From JAFAYN01 sp963733105 (GTDB lineage: Bacteria; Gemmatimonadota; Gemmatimonadetes; Longimicrobiales; Longimicrobiaceae), in contig CAVTCB010000010.1 in assembly GCA_963733105.1 (NCBI GenBank), positions 124,001-188,000 of the forward strand: a DNA stretch of 64,000 nt, read 5' to 3'. Within the stretch, counting starts at the first letter, position 1. Every line of letters starts with the position of its first letter. The notes under the pieces are model-generated. The model ran no database searches. It had not been told where the DNA came from and saw only the letters and a list, made by a program, of their open reading frames with translations. The position numbers and the translations under genes were made by a program. Below, piece after piece: positions 55,948 to 64,000 of the stretch.

Positions 55948-57963
55948 TCAGGGATTCAGCATCACCATGCCGCCCTTGACCGTGTTGGTCGCCTTGCCTT
56001 CGGACAGGACGATGGCACCCTCGGTGTGGTGCTGCGATTCCGCTTTGGAATGGACCGTTCCGCCGTTGATGGTGACGCTCGAGGAGCCCTTGATCGCCAC
56101 GTTGACGCCCTCGATGCCGATCTGCCCGCCCGCGTCCATCCAGATCATGCTGGCCCCCACCCGCAGCTGGATGCTCGTGGTCCCCTTGATGTAGATGTGC
56201 TGCGCGTCGGCCGCGATGGCGATTCCGCCGGTCTGCGAGACGATGGTGATGTCGCCCTTCACCGTGGTGGCCTGCGTGGCCTCGTAGCTCTCGGTGACGG
56301 CGCCCTTGACGTGCGCGGTGGAGGTGCCGGCCTCCACGTCGTGGCTGTACGCCCCTTCCGAGATGGTGATGGTGGTGTCCTTCTTGATGGTCTCGGTGTG
56401 CTTCCCGGTGACGCTGATGGTGCGGTCGTTCACCACCGTCTGCGTGTCGTCGTGCTCCACCTTGGTCGTCATGTCGTACTGGGCATGGACGTTCATCATC
56501 TCCTTGCCCTTGGTGTCCGTCATGGTGATCTCGTTGTACCCGCCCCCCCCCGGGGAGCTGCGCGACTTCATCCCCATCTGGATTCCCGCGCCGGGGAGGG
56601 CGAACGGGGGCGCCTGCTCCGCGTTGTAGACGCTCCCGGTCACGATGGGGCGGTCCGGGTCGCCCTCCAGGAACTCCACGATCACCTCGTTCCCGATGCG
56701 GGGGATCTGCACCGCTCCCCATCCCTTCCCCGCCCACGGCTGCGCCACCCGCACCCAGCACGACGAGTTCTCGTCCCGTTGCCCCACCCGGTCCCAGGGG
56801 AACTGCACCTTGATCCGCCCGTGGCGGTCCACCCACACCTCCTCCCCCGCCGGCCCCACCACCAGCGCCGTCTGCGACCCGCGCACCACCGGGGTGGGCG
56901 TGCGCCGCGCGGGGCGGAAGGGGACGTCGTGGGGAATGGCCAGGAACTCGTTGCGGTAGTCCACCGGCGCCGTGTCCCAGGAGCGGTAGTCGCCCCCGCT
57001 CCCGGAGTGCTGCACGCGCAGGAGGAGGTACGCCTGGTTGGCGTCGCCCACGTAGTGGTCGGTCAGCTCGAAGTGGCAGCCGCTCTGGAAGTAGCGGCAG
57101 AGCCCCTTCCCCTGCACCGTCCGGCGCAGCGCCTCCTCGGCCTCCAGCTGGATGCGCGCATAGCGCTCGCCCTCGTCCAGGGTGGTGTAGTTGCCGGGGT
57201 AGTCGTACACCTCCTCCCGCCCCTCGCCGGACATGGAGCTCTCCAGGCTCAGCGAGGGCTGGAGGTAGTCGTAGTCGCGCAGCGTCACCGTTCCCACGTA
57301 CACCGCGTGCTCGCGCCGCAGCTCGGTGACCACGTCCTCGTCGATGGTGGACTGGGACGCCATGCGCGCCTTCGCGGACCCCGGACAGGGCGGCACCGAG
57401 CCGTTGCTGTCGGCCAGCGTCAGCACGTGGCGCGACTCGGAGTGCTCGAAGAAGTAGAAGATCCCCTCCTCCTCCAGGAGCCGCGAGACGAAGTCCAGGT
57501 GCGTCTCGCGGTACTGCACGCAGTACTCCCGCTTGGGGTAGCTCCGCGTGCACTTGACCTGGAAGTCGGAGTAGCCCTGCGCCTGGAACACCTGCTCCAC
57601 GATCTCCAGCACCGACAGGTTCTGGAAGATGCGGCAGTCGCGCGACAGGGAGAGAAACCAGAGCCAGGGCACCACCTCCGCGCGGTAGGAGGTGAGATCG
57701 TCGCCCTGGCCGAGCTGCACGAAGCGGCTCACCAGCCCGTGGATCTTGCGCTCCTCCCCTTCCGGGAGGCGGAGCGTCAGGGTGACAGGGGTGCGCAGCA
57801 CGTCCTCCGCCTCGACCGCCGGGTCCTCCGACAGCAGGTCGAGCTGAAAGCCGAAGGGCATGGACACGCCCTCCACGCCGGAGAGCCCGGCGAGGAGGAG
57901 GACGTCCGTCCCCAGCACCGTGTCCACCCGCATGGGGCGGTTGGCCTGTGAATACGTGGGCAT
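55948..57963 (-). CDS. vgrG: VgrG, T6SS spike protein (TssI)
   Basis: 671 aa. N-terminal gp27-like barrel domains (MRVDTVLGTDVLLLAGLSG, IFYFFEHSESRHVLTLAD), then the gp5 OB-fold with the hallmark GRIKVQFPWDRVGQRDENSSCWVRVAQPWAGKG and PRIGNEVIVEFLEGDPDRPI, followed by a beta-helix needle with repeats (TVVNDRTISVTGKHTETIKKD). The C-terminus has no extra catalytic domain, so the effectors must be separate cargo. Confidence 0.95.
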   Translation of the reverse strand: MPTYSQANRPMRVDTVLGTDVLLLAGLSGVEGVSMPFGFQLDLLSEDPAVEAEDVLRTPVTLTLRLPEGEERKIHGLVSRFVQLGQGDDLTSYRAEVVPWLWFLSLSRDCRIFQNLSVLEIVEQVFQAQGYSDFQVKCTRSYPKREYCVQYRETHLDFVSRLLEEEGIFYFFEHSESRHVLTLADSNGSVPPCPGSAKARMASQSTIDEDVVTELRREHAVYVGTVTLRDYDYLQPSLSLESSMSGEGREEVYDYPGNYTTLDEGERYARIQLEAEEALRRTVQGKGLCRYFQSGCHFELTDHYVGDANQAYLLLRVQHSGSGGDYRSWDTAPVDYRNEFLAIPHDVPFRPARRTPTPVVRGSQTALVVGPAGEEVWVDRHGRIKVQFPWDRVGQRDENSSCWVRVAQPWAGKGWGAVQIPRIGNEVIVEFLEGDPDRPIVTGSVYNAEQAPPFALPGAGIQMGMKSRSSPGGGGYNEITMTDTKGKEMMNVHAQYDMTTKVEHDDTQTVVNDRTISVTGKHTETIKKDTTITISEGAYSHDVEAGTSTAHVKGAVTESYEATQATTVKGDITIVSQTGGIAIAADAQHIYIKGTTSIQLRVGASMIWMDAGGQIGIEGVNVAIKGSSSVTINGGTVHSKAESQHHTEGAIVLSEGKATNTVKGGMVMLNP

Positions 57964-58015
57964 CTAGTGGGCTGAAGCTTCGGGTGACGGCCGTCCGGAG
58001 CCACTCACCGTCCGG

Positions 58016-58468
58016 TCATTCTACGGCCTTGCCGTTCGCGCTGGACGTCGCTGCCTCGAACATCGGAGCCGGAGAGACGACCAGACCGTGCAGCCGTACC
58101 TCCAGGTGGACGTGGTTGATGATCCCCGGGTACTTCTTCCCGAGGTCCTGCGCCGTGCCGACTACCTCCCCGGCACGGACCCGCCCCAGCTTGATCCCCT
58201 TGACGTAGAACATCTTCACCTGGTAGCCCTTCCACTCGCCGGTGCCGTCGATGACGACCCCGACGTACTTGGGGTCGTTTGCGTAGGGGCGGGCCTCCCG
58301 CACGACGAGCCCTTCGATCGGGGAAAGGATCTTCTCTCCGGGGAGTGCGCCGAGGTCCAACCCCTGGTGCGACCGCTTCCCGCCGTCGCGGGACACTCCG
58401 AATTTTCCGGAGCCGTACTTGTCGGTGCCGCGGACCGGCCCAGAGGTGACCTTGTGGAAGACGGGCAT
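58016..58468 (-). CDS. M23-family peptidase (LytM-like), probable T6SS effector
   Basis: 150 aa, one domain. Zinc ligands: His and Asp in SHQGLDLGALP, and HxH in HVHLEVRLHG. M23 enzymes cut peptidoglycan cross-bridges. No signal peptide is visible, which fits export by another route. Located between clpV and vgrG, so a T6SS cargo that attacks the wall of target cells is likely (inference). No separate immunity gene is seen here. ATG 58468 sits behind GGGAG. Confidence 0.8.
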   Translation of the reverse strand: MPVFHKVTSGPVRGTDKYGSGKFGVSRDGGKRSHQGLDLGALPGEKILSPIEGLVVREARPYANDPKYVGVVIDGTGEWKGYQVKMFYVKGIKLGRVRAGEVVGTAQDLGKKYPGIINHVHLEVRLHGLVVSPAPMFEAATSSANGKAVE

Positions 58469-58510
58469 CTCGCTCCTCCCGATGGAATGGTTGAGGTGGA
58501 ATCGTGACGG

Positions 58511-61248
58511 TCAGGCCGGCGCGGCCGCGGTCTCCAGGACGTCCGGGAGCGGGACCACCGCGGGACGGGCAGCGTAGGTGAAGCGTCCGTCCTCCCCCAC
58601 CCCCACCTGGATCGCCACCGGGCGCGAGCCGTCCACCAGCGCCTGGAGGAGGAGGCGCGATATGGCGGGGAGGAGGGTGTGCGTGAGGATGTTGTCCACG
58701 TTGCGGGCGCCGCTCTCCACCTCGGTGCAGCGCTCGGCGATGGCGTCCACCACCGCGTCGTCCGCGGCCAGGTCCACGCGGTGCGTCTCGCGGAGGCGCC
58801 GCTCCACCTTCCCCAGCTTGAGGCGGACGATGCGGCGCAGCGCCTCGTCGCGCACGGGGAAGTAGGGGATGATCACCGTGCGCCCCAGGAGCGCCGGCTT
58901 GAAGACGCGGTCCAGCTCGGGCTTGAGCGCCTTCACCAGCCCCTCGTGCCTGGGCATGGTCTCCGGGTCGGCGCAGAGCCCCATCAGCGTCTCGGTGCCC
59001 GCGTTGGTGGTGAGGATGATGATGGTGTTGCTGAAGTCGATCTGCCGGCCCTCGCCGTCCTCCATGGTCCCCTTGTCGAACACCTGGAAGAACAGCTCCA
59101 GCACGTCCGGGTGCGCCTTCTCCACCTCGTCCAGGAGCACCACCGAGTAGGGGCGGCGCCGCACCGCCTCGGTGAGCACGCCGCCCTCGCCGTAGCCCAC
59201 GTAGCCCGGGGGCGAGCCCTTGAGGGTGGAGACGGTGTGCGCCTCCTGGAACTCGGACATGTTGATGGTGATCAGGTTGCGCTCGCCGCCGTAGAGCAGG
59301 TCGGAGAGCGCCAGCGCCGTCTCCGTCTTGCCCACCCCGCTGGGCCCCACCAGGAGGAAGACGCCCACCGGCTTCCCCGGGTCCTCGATCCCCGCGCGCG
59401 AGGTGCGGACGCGCTGGGCGATGGTCTCCAGCGCGTGGTCCTGGCCGATGATGCGCCGCCCCAGGTGCGGCCTCCAGCTCCAGCGCCGTCGCCACGTCGT
59501 CGCGGAGCATCTTGCCGACGGGGATGCCCGTCCAGCCCGAGATCACCTCGCCCACCAGCTCCGCGTCCACGCACACCGGGACCAGCGGGTGCTCGCCCTG
59601 CACCGCCTCCAACTCGGCCGCGGCGGCGTCCAGCTCCGCGCGGAGCGCCGCGGGGTCGGCGGGGGGCGTGTCGCCGTTGCCGGCGCCGTCGGAGCCGCCG
59701 CCGTGCGCCAGCTCCTCCAGCCGCTCGCGGGCGGTGCGCACGCGGGCCACCAGGGCGCGCTCGCGCTCCCAGCGGGCGCCCAGGTCGGCGATGCGCGCCT
59801 CCGCCTCCGCGCGCTCGGCGGCGATCTCCGCCAGGCGCTCGGCGTGGTCGGCGCCCACGGCGGCCTCGCGCTCCAGCACGCGTGCCTGCACCGCCAGGTC
59901 GTCCAGGCGGCGGCCGGCGTCCTCCAGGGCGGCGGGGGTGGCGCTCTGCCCCAGCGCCAGGCGGGCGCAGGCGGTGTCCAGCACGCTCACCGCCTTGTCC
60001 GGGAGCTGGCGGTCGGGGAGGTAGCGGTGCGAGAAGCCGCACGGCGGCGTCGCACCCCCTCGTCGAGGATGCGCACGCCGTGGTGCTTCTCCAGCGCCGG
60101 GACGATCGCCGCGCATCATCACCATGCACTGCGGCCTCGGTGGGCTCCTCCACCTTGACCAGCTGGAAGCGGCGGGCCAGGGCGGGGTCCTTCTCGAAGT
60201 ACTTCTTGTATTCCGACCAGGTGGTGGCCGCGATGGTGCGCAGCTCGCCGCGGGCCAGCGCCGGCTTGAGGAGGTTGGCGGCGTCGCCCTGCCCGGCCTG
60301 CCCCCCGGCGCCGATCATGGTGTGCGCCTCGTCGATGAAGAGGATGATCGGGGTGGGGGAGGCGCGCACCTCCTCGATGAGCCCCTTGAGGCGGTTCTCG
60401 AACTCTCCCTTCACCCCCGCGCCGGCCTGGAGCAGCGCCAGGTCCAGAGTGCGCAGCGTCACGTTGCGCAGCGGCGGGCGGGACGTCGCCCTGCGCGATC
60501 CGCAGGGCGAACCCCTCCACCACCGCCGTCTTCCCCACCCCCGCCTCGCCCACCAGGATCGGGTTGTTCTGCCGGCGGCGGGTGAGGATGTCCACCACCT
60601 GGCGCATCTCGAAGTCGCGCCCCAGCACCGGATCGATCTGCCCCTCCCGGGCGCGCGCCGTCAGGTCCACGGTGTACTGGTCCAGCCCCGGCGTCCGCCC
60701 CCCCGCGGGGCGCCCGGGCGCGGCCCCGTCCCCGGGCACGGCGGGGCCCTCCGCCTCCGCCGGTCCGTCGTCCTCGGAGGAGACGGCGACGATGCGCGGA
60801 AAGTCGCGGCGCAGCTCCTCGGCGTGCATCTTCTCCAGCTCGCGGCTGATCCCGTGGGCCAGGCGCGACAGCTCGTCGTCCGCCAGCAGCGCCAGCAGGA
60901 CGTGTCCGGTGCGGATCTGCGCGTGGCGCCGTAGTCCACCGAGCCCAGCGTCCACGCCGCGGTCAGCGCCTTCACCAGCGAGGGGCTGAGGGCGGGGTTG
61001 CGGGCGTTCCCCGACTTGAGGCGGTCCAGCGCGGCGGCCAGGTCGGCGGCCAGGCGGGAGCGGTTGACCTCGAAGTGGCGCAGGACGGCCGCGACGTCGC
61101 CGTCGGTGGAGTCCAGGAGCTTGAGGAGGAAGTGCTCCACCTCGACGTCGTAGTGGGTGCGCGACAGGCAGAGCCCCGCCGCGGACTCCACCGCGCCGCG
61201 GGCCCGGTGCCCCAGCTTCCCGACCAGCGATCGCAGGTTGACGTTCAT
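58511..61248 (-). pseudogene. clpV: ClpV, T6SS sheath-recycling ATPase (TssH), multiply frameshifted in this sequence
   Basis: About 905 aa in pieces. MNVNLRSLVGKLG and the Clp N-domain (TDGDVAAVLRHFEVN), D1 with Walker A GEAGVGKTA and IILFIDEAHTMIG, the middle coiled coil, D2 with GPSGVGKTETALALS, LKGSPPGYVGYGEGG and Walker B SVVLLDEVEK, and the C-terminal VESGARNVDNILTHTLLP typical of ClpV (not ClpB). Frame breaks: +2 (CG) near 60922, +1 near 60473, several in 60030-60120, and +1 near 59468. Most restore the reading when one C or G is removed, so they look like sequencing indels. ClpV disassembles the contracted VipA/B sheath. Confidence 0.88.
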
Positions 61249-62282
61249 GGGGGTGCACTCCCCTGGAGGGTGAGGATGGTGTCGTCCGCGTCGCGCGCGA
61301 ACGGGGCCGAGCGCATCCAGGTGGTCCAGCCCAGCGGCTGGGGCTCCTCGTCGGCGCCCAGGACGCAGGCGGGGACGTCGTCGCGGGCCAGCACGAGCTG
61401 CAGCTCCAGCTCGAACTGGTCGTGGCACCAGAAGCGGAGCAGCTCCCGCAGCCGGACGTGCGCGCCGCCGGTGGGGAGGAAGTCGTCGAAGCGGGAGCGG
61501 GGGAGCGGCCCCAGGCGCACGCGCACGCGCGTCTGCTGGTCCCACACCTCGTCCCCCGCCACGGCGCCCAGGCCGAGCTGCGTGGAGGCGCACTCCTCGT
61601 CCCCCAGGGCGCACTGGTCGCGGACCGGGAGGCGGTACCACCCGCCCACGAACTGCTCCACCTCCGCCGCGACGCCGAAGAAGTCCTCCAGGAGCTGCTC
61701 CAGCGCCACCGCGCCGCGCGGCTGCGGGGCCAGGAGCCCGGCGTAGGCCGCCAGCGCGCCCGCCGGGACGGGGGTGCGCCCGCGCGCCTCCGGGAGCCCC
61801 ATCCCCGCGAGGTCCAGGAGGTGCTCCCCCACCCGGTCCTCCTCCCCCTTCTCGTGCGCCACCGCGGGGCGGTGCTTCTCCCAGGCGCGGTAGAACAGGG
61901 AGAGGGCGCGGTGCTGGAACAGGTCCAGGAAGGCGCCCAGGGCGCCGTCGCGGGCGCGGCGGCGCTCCGCCGCCAGGAGCGTGTAGTGGTAGGGGAGGAC
62001 TCCCTGCGGCCCGGTGAGCCCCAGGAAGCGCACGCTCATCCGCGCCGCCTCCCCCTCGCCCTCGGGGATCTCCAGCGACAGGATCTCGCTGGCGGGGAAG
62101 GAGATGGTGGGGTCCACGGAGAAGCGCACCACCTCGTCCGCGGGGTCGGCGAAGCGCCCCACCGGGGCCCGCCCGGGGAGGAGGCGCTCCAGCGCCCGCA
62201 CCGCCTGGAAGAACCCGAACGAGGTGGCGTCGCCGCGGAGGGCGTCCTCCACCCGGCGCGCCTTCACACGAGCGTCTTCCAT
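61245..62282 (-). CDS. tssG: TssG, T6SS baseplate protein
   Basis: 345 aa. DATSFGFFQAVRALERLLPGR and VRFSVDPTISFPASEI, FLGLTGPQGVLPYHYT and the C-terminal segment RLRELLRFWCHDQFELELQLVL are the family pattern. TssG forms the wedge with TssF. Start ATG 62282 overlaps TssF by 19 bases; stop overlaps the clpV start (ATGA). Confidence 0.93.
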   Translation of the reverse strand: MEDARVKARRVEDALRGDATSFGFFQAVRALERLLPGRAPVGRFADPADEVVRFSVDPTISFPASEILSLEIPEGEGEAARMSVRFLGLTGPQGVLPYHYTLLAAERRRARDGALGAFLDLFQHRALSLFYRAWEKHRPAVAHEKGEEDRVGEHLLDLAGMGLPEARGRTPVPAGALAAYAGLLAPQPRGAVALEQLLEDFFGVAAEVEQFVGGWYRLPVRDQCALGDEECASTQLGLGAVAGDEVWDQQTRVRVRLGPLPRSRFDDFLPTGGAHVRLRELLRFWCHDQFELELQLVLARDDVPACVLGADEEPQPLGWTTWMRSAPFARDADDTILTLQGSAPP

Positions 62283-64000
62283 CCCGACCTCGGCGCCCAC
62301 TCGCGGAGCATCCCCCGGCGCTGGCGCGTGCGCGCGGCCAGCACGCAGAAGGAGTTCAGGGAGACGTACATCCCCAGGAAGCGCTCCAGCACGCTCGCCA
62401 GGAGGTAGACGCCGCCCCCGGCGAACTGCTCCTCGTCGAACTCCACCTCCACCCGCTGTCCGCGCGCGAAGGTGAGCCCGTGCTCGCTCTCGATGCGCGC
62501 GTGGCAGGGGCTCCCGCGCACGTCCAAGATCCCCTGGATCTGCCGCTCCCCCGCCCCGGAGCCGCCCGCGTCGTGCAGGCGGAGGAGCTCGCGCAGCGCC
62601 TCGCCCCCGCCCTCGGCCAGTGAGGTGTAGTTGAGCGAGAGCTGGGAGACCAGCCGCCAGAGCTGAGGCTTCCCCAGCGCGGGGTGCACCACCGGGGTGG
62701 GCTTGACCAGCGCCACGATGCGGGTGACCGGCCCTCCCCCGGGCATGGTGAAGTCGCTCCCCCCGGCCCCGAAGGGGAGGCGGGAGGGGAGGTCGCCGTT
62801 GAAGCAGAGGAGGCGCGCGGTGGCCGCGTCCAGGTCGGGGTGGACCGTGCGCGCGTCCCCGTCCACGAAGGACAGGTGGACGTCGCTCCCCTCCTCGTGC
62901 CGCCAGGCGGAGGGGCGCCGGGACGCGTGCCAGAAGGTGCGCCCCCCGCGCTCGTCCGCGCCGTGCCGGAAGGAGTACAGCGGCTCGAAGCGCACCGGCT
63001 CCGCGGCGCCGGGGACCACCGCGACCACCTCCTCCACCGAGAACACCCCGGTGGAGGCGCGGCGGCGGGCGTCGGGCACCAGGAGGTACTCGTGCTGGCG
63101 CTGGTTGAGGAGGATGGGCTCGGAGGTCTGCGGGAACAGGTTGACGATGGGGGTGCACCCCAGCCGGACCGTGTCGCGGCCGACCCCGGCCTCCAGCATC
63201 TGCCGCCGCTCGCTCCGCTCGAAGGGCGCCACCAGGAACACCACCTCCAGCCGCTCCCCGAACCCCGCCGCGCGCGCGCGGTCCAGCCCGTCCAGCTCCA
63301 GGAAGAAGAACTTGTCCGGGAAGGTGAAGTACTCCTGGAGGAGCCGGTACCCCAGGAAGGAGCGGCGGACCGGGGGAGCATCCCCTCGTCCTGCCCGAAG
63401 CCGACGGGCCGGAGCGCGGAGGCGGGGAGCGCGACCGGCTCGCGGGTGGAGCCGGGGGTGGCGTCGCGCAGCAGGACGCCCGTGCAGCTGTTGCAGAGCA
63501 CCTCGTACAGCGTGGAGGCCAGCGCCGGGTCGGCGCTCAGGTGCAGGCGGAGGGTGTCGATCTCCAGCCCGGCGAACGACACATCCGGGAGGCAGTGCAG
63601 CTCCAGGCGCAGCGCGGCGGAGGCCTCGCCGGCGCGCACCGCGGGGCGCAGCGCGTGCGGGGCCACCCACTGCGCCGCGGCCACGGTGAGCGGCCAGAGG
63701 GTGGTGTCGTAGCAGGTCCGGAAGCGGCACGGCGCGCCTCCCACCGGACGGGAGTACAGCAGGGTGTCGCGGGGCACCCGCAGTCCGGTGGTGAGCTTCC
63801 CCTGCTCCGGGTCCAGGTGGAACTCCACCAGCGACATGGAGGGGACGGGGCGGGTGTGGTGCGGGTAGAGCTGGCCGAGCAGCGCCTCGCTGATCTCCGG
63901 GAAGTCGTCGTCCAGCTTGACGTGCACGCGCGCGGCCAGGAAGGCGAACCCCTCCAGGAGCCGCTCCACGTGCGGGTCCTCGCACTTGTTGGGCTCCAGC
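62264..64000 (-). pseudogene. tssF: TssF, T6SS baseplate protein (partial; one frameshift in this sequence)
   Basis: The 5' end lies outside the window. Seen: KCEDPHVERLLEGFAFLAARVHVKLDDDFPEISEALLGQLYPH, the TssF core, FFLELDGLDRA, CTPIVNLFPQTSEPI, and a C-terminus with LTFARGQRVEVEFDEEQFAGGGVYLLASVLERF. A base is missing near 63374 (five C where six restore MLPPVRRSFLGY), the only break. TssF binds TssG and the VgrG hub. Long-read style indel is the likely cause. Confidence 0.9.

Overview
The window is about 70% G+C by eye, dense, and bacterial. The gene content (a GWxTD-type secreted protein, PIG-L/LmbE fused to a C-terminal alpha/beta domain, an alpha-2-macroglobulin/PBP1C pair, a DUF3667 membrane protein, and a type VI secretion (T6SS) locus with DUF2169 adaptors) would suit a Gemmatimonadota (Longimicrobium-like) or similar soil bacterium. 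That placement is inference; no rRNA is present.

Layout. (1) 1-4964, minus strand: an RNA-repair locus. A candidate Y RNA lies upstream of an 88-aa protein, a Ro60/TROVE protein, a 103-aa protein and the RNA ligase RtcB, with a sigma-54 activator after a strong hairpin. The Y RNA candidate is a complete tRNA-like fold with an extra arm, next to a long hairpin with tandem G.A pairs. (2) 5058-20014, plus strand: housekeeping and envelope genes: PIG-L hydrolase, methionine aminopeptidase, class D beta-lactamase, an iron-type ABC importer, a GWxTD protein, a Xre/RES toxin-antitoxin pair, a secreted beta-propeller protein, PlsY, and a GNAT-aminotransferase fusion. (3) 20030-22800: a lower-GC insert carrying a P-loop/TPR (STAND-like) gene, which cuts into a dihydrofolate-reductase-family gene behind SRPBCC and ArsR genes. 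(4) 24507-38018: the glyoxylate shunt (aceB-aceA), A2M plus PBP1C, a VapBC-type pair, a methyltransferase, and a DUF3667 gene that stops abruptly. (5) 38019 to about 45900: a distinctly lower-GC island with a tightly packed three-gene operon (809-aa FAD-type flavoprotein, 216-aa middle protein, 1024-aa Rad50/SMC-like ATPase), followed by decayed recombinase and IS3 sequence. This resembles a three-component ABC-ATPase conflict system, here with a flavoprotein as the third partner. (6) 45877-64000, minus strand: a membrane protein, a cysteine desulfurase, and a T6SS locus reading tssF-tssG-clpV-M23 peptidase-vgrG-DUF2169-DUF2169-125 aa-PAAR-like-RHS/AHH nuclease-two candidate immunity proteins.

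Reading-frame quality. Five conserved genes (TROVE, the TPR NTPase, A2M, ClpV, TssF) are broken by single-base or two-base indels, mostly in G/C runs. ClpV alone has at least six. The pattern looks more like uncorrected sequencing error than decay, so these genes may be intact in the organism.

The two best candidates for new biology are the tRNA-like Y RNA with its RtcB/Ro60 operon and the ATPase-flavoprotein island.
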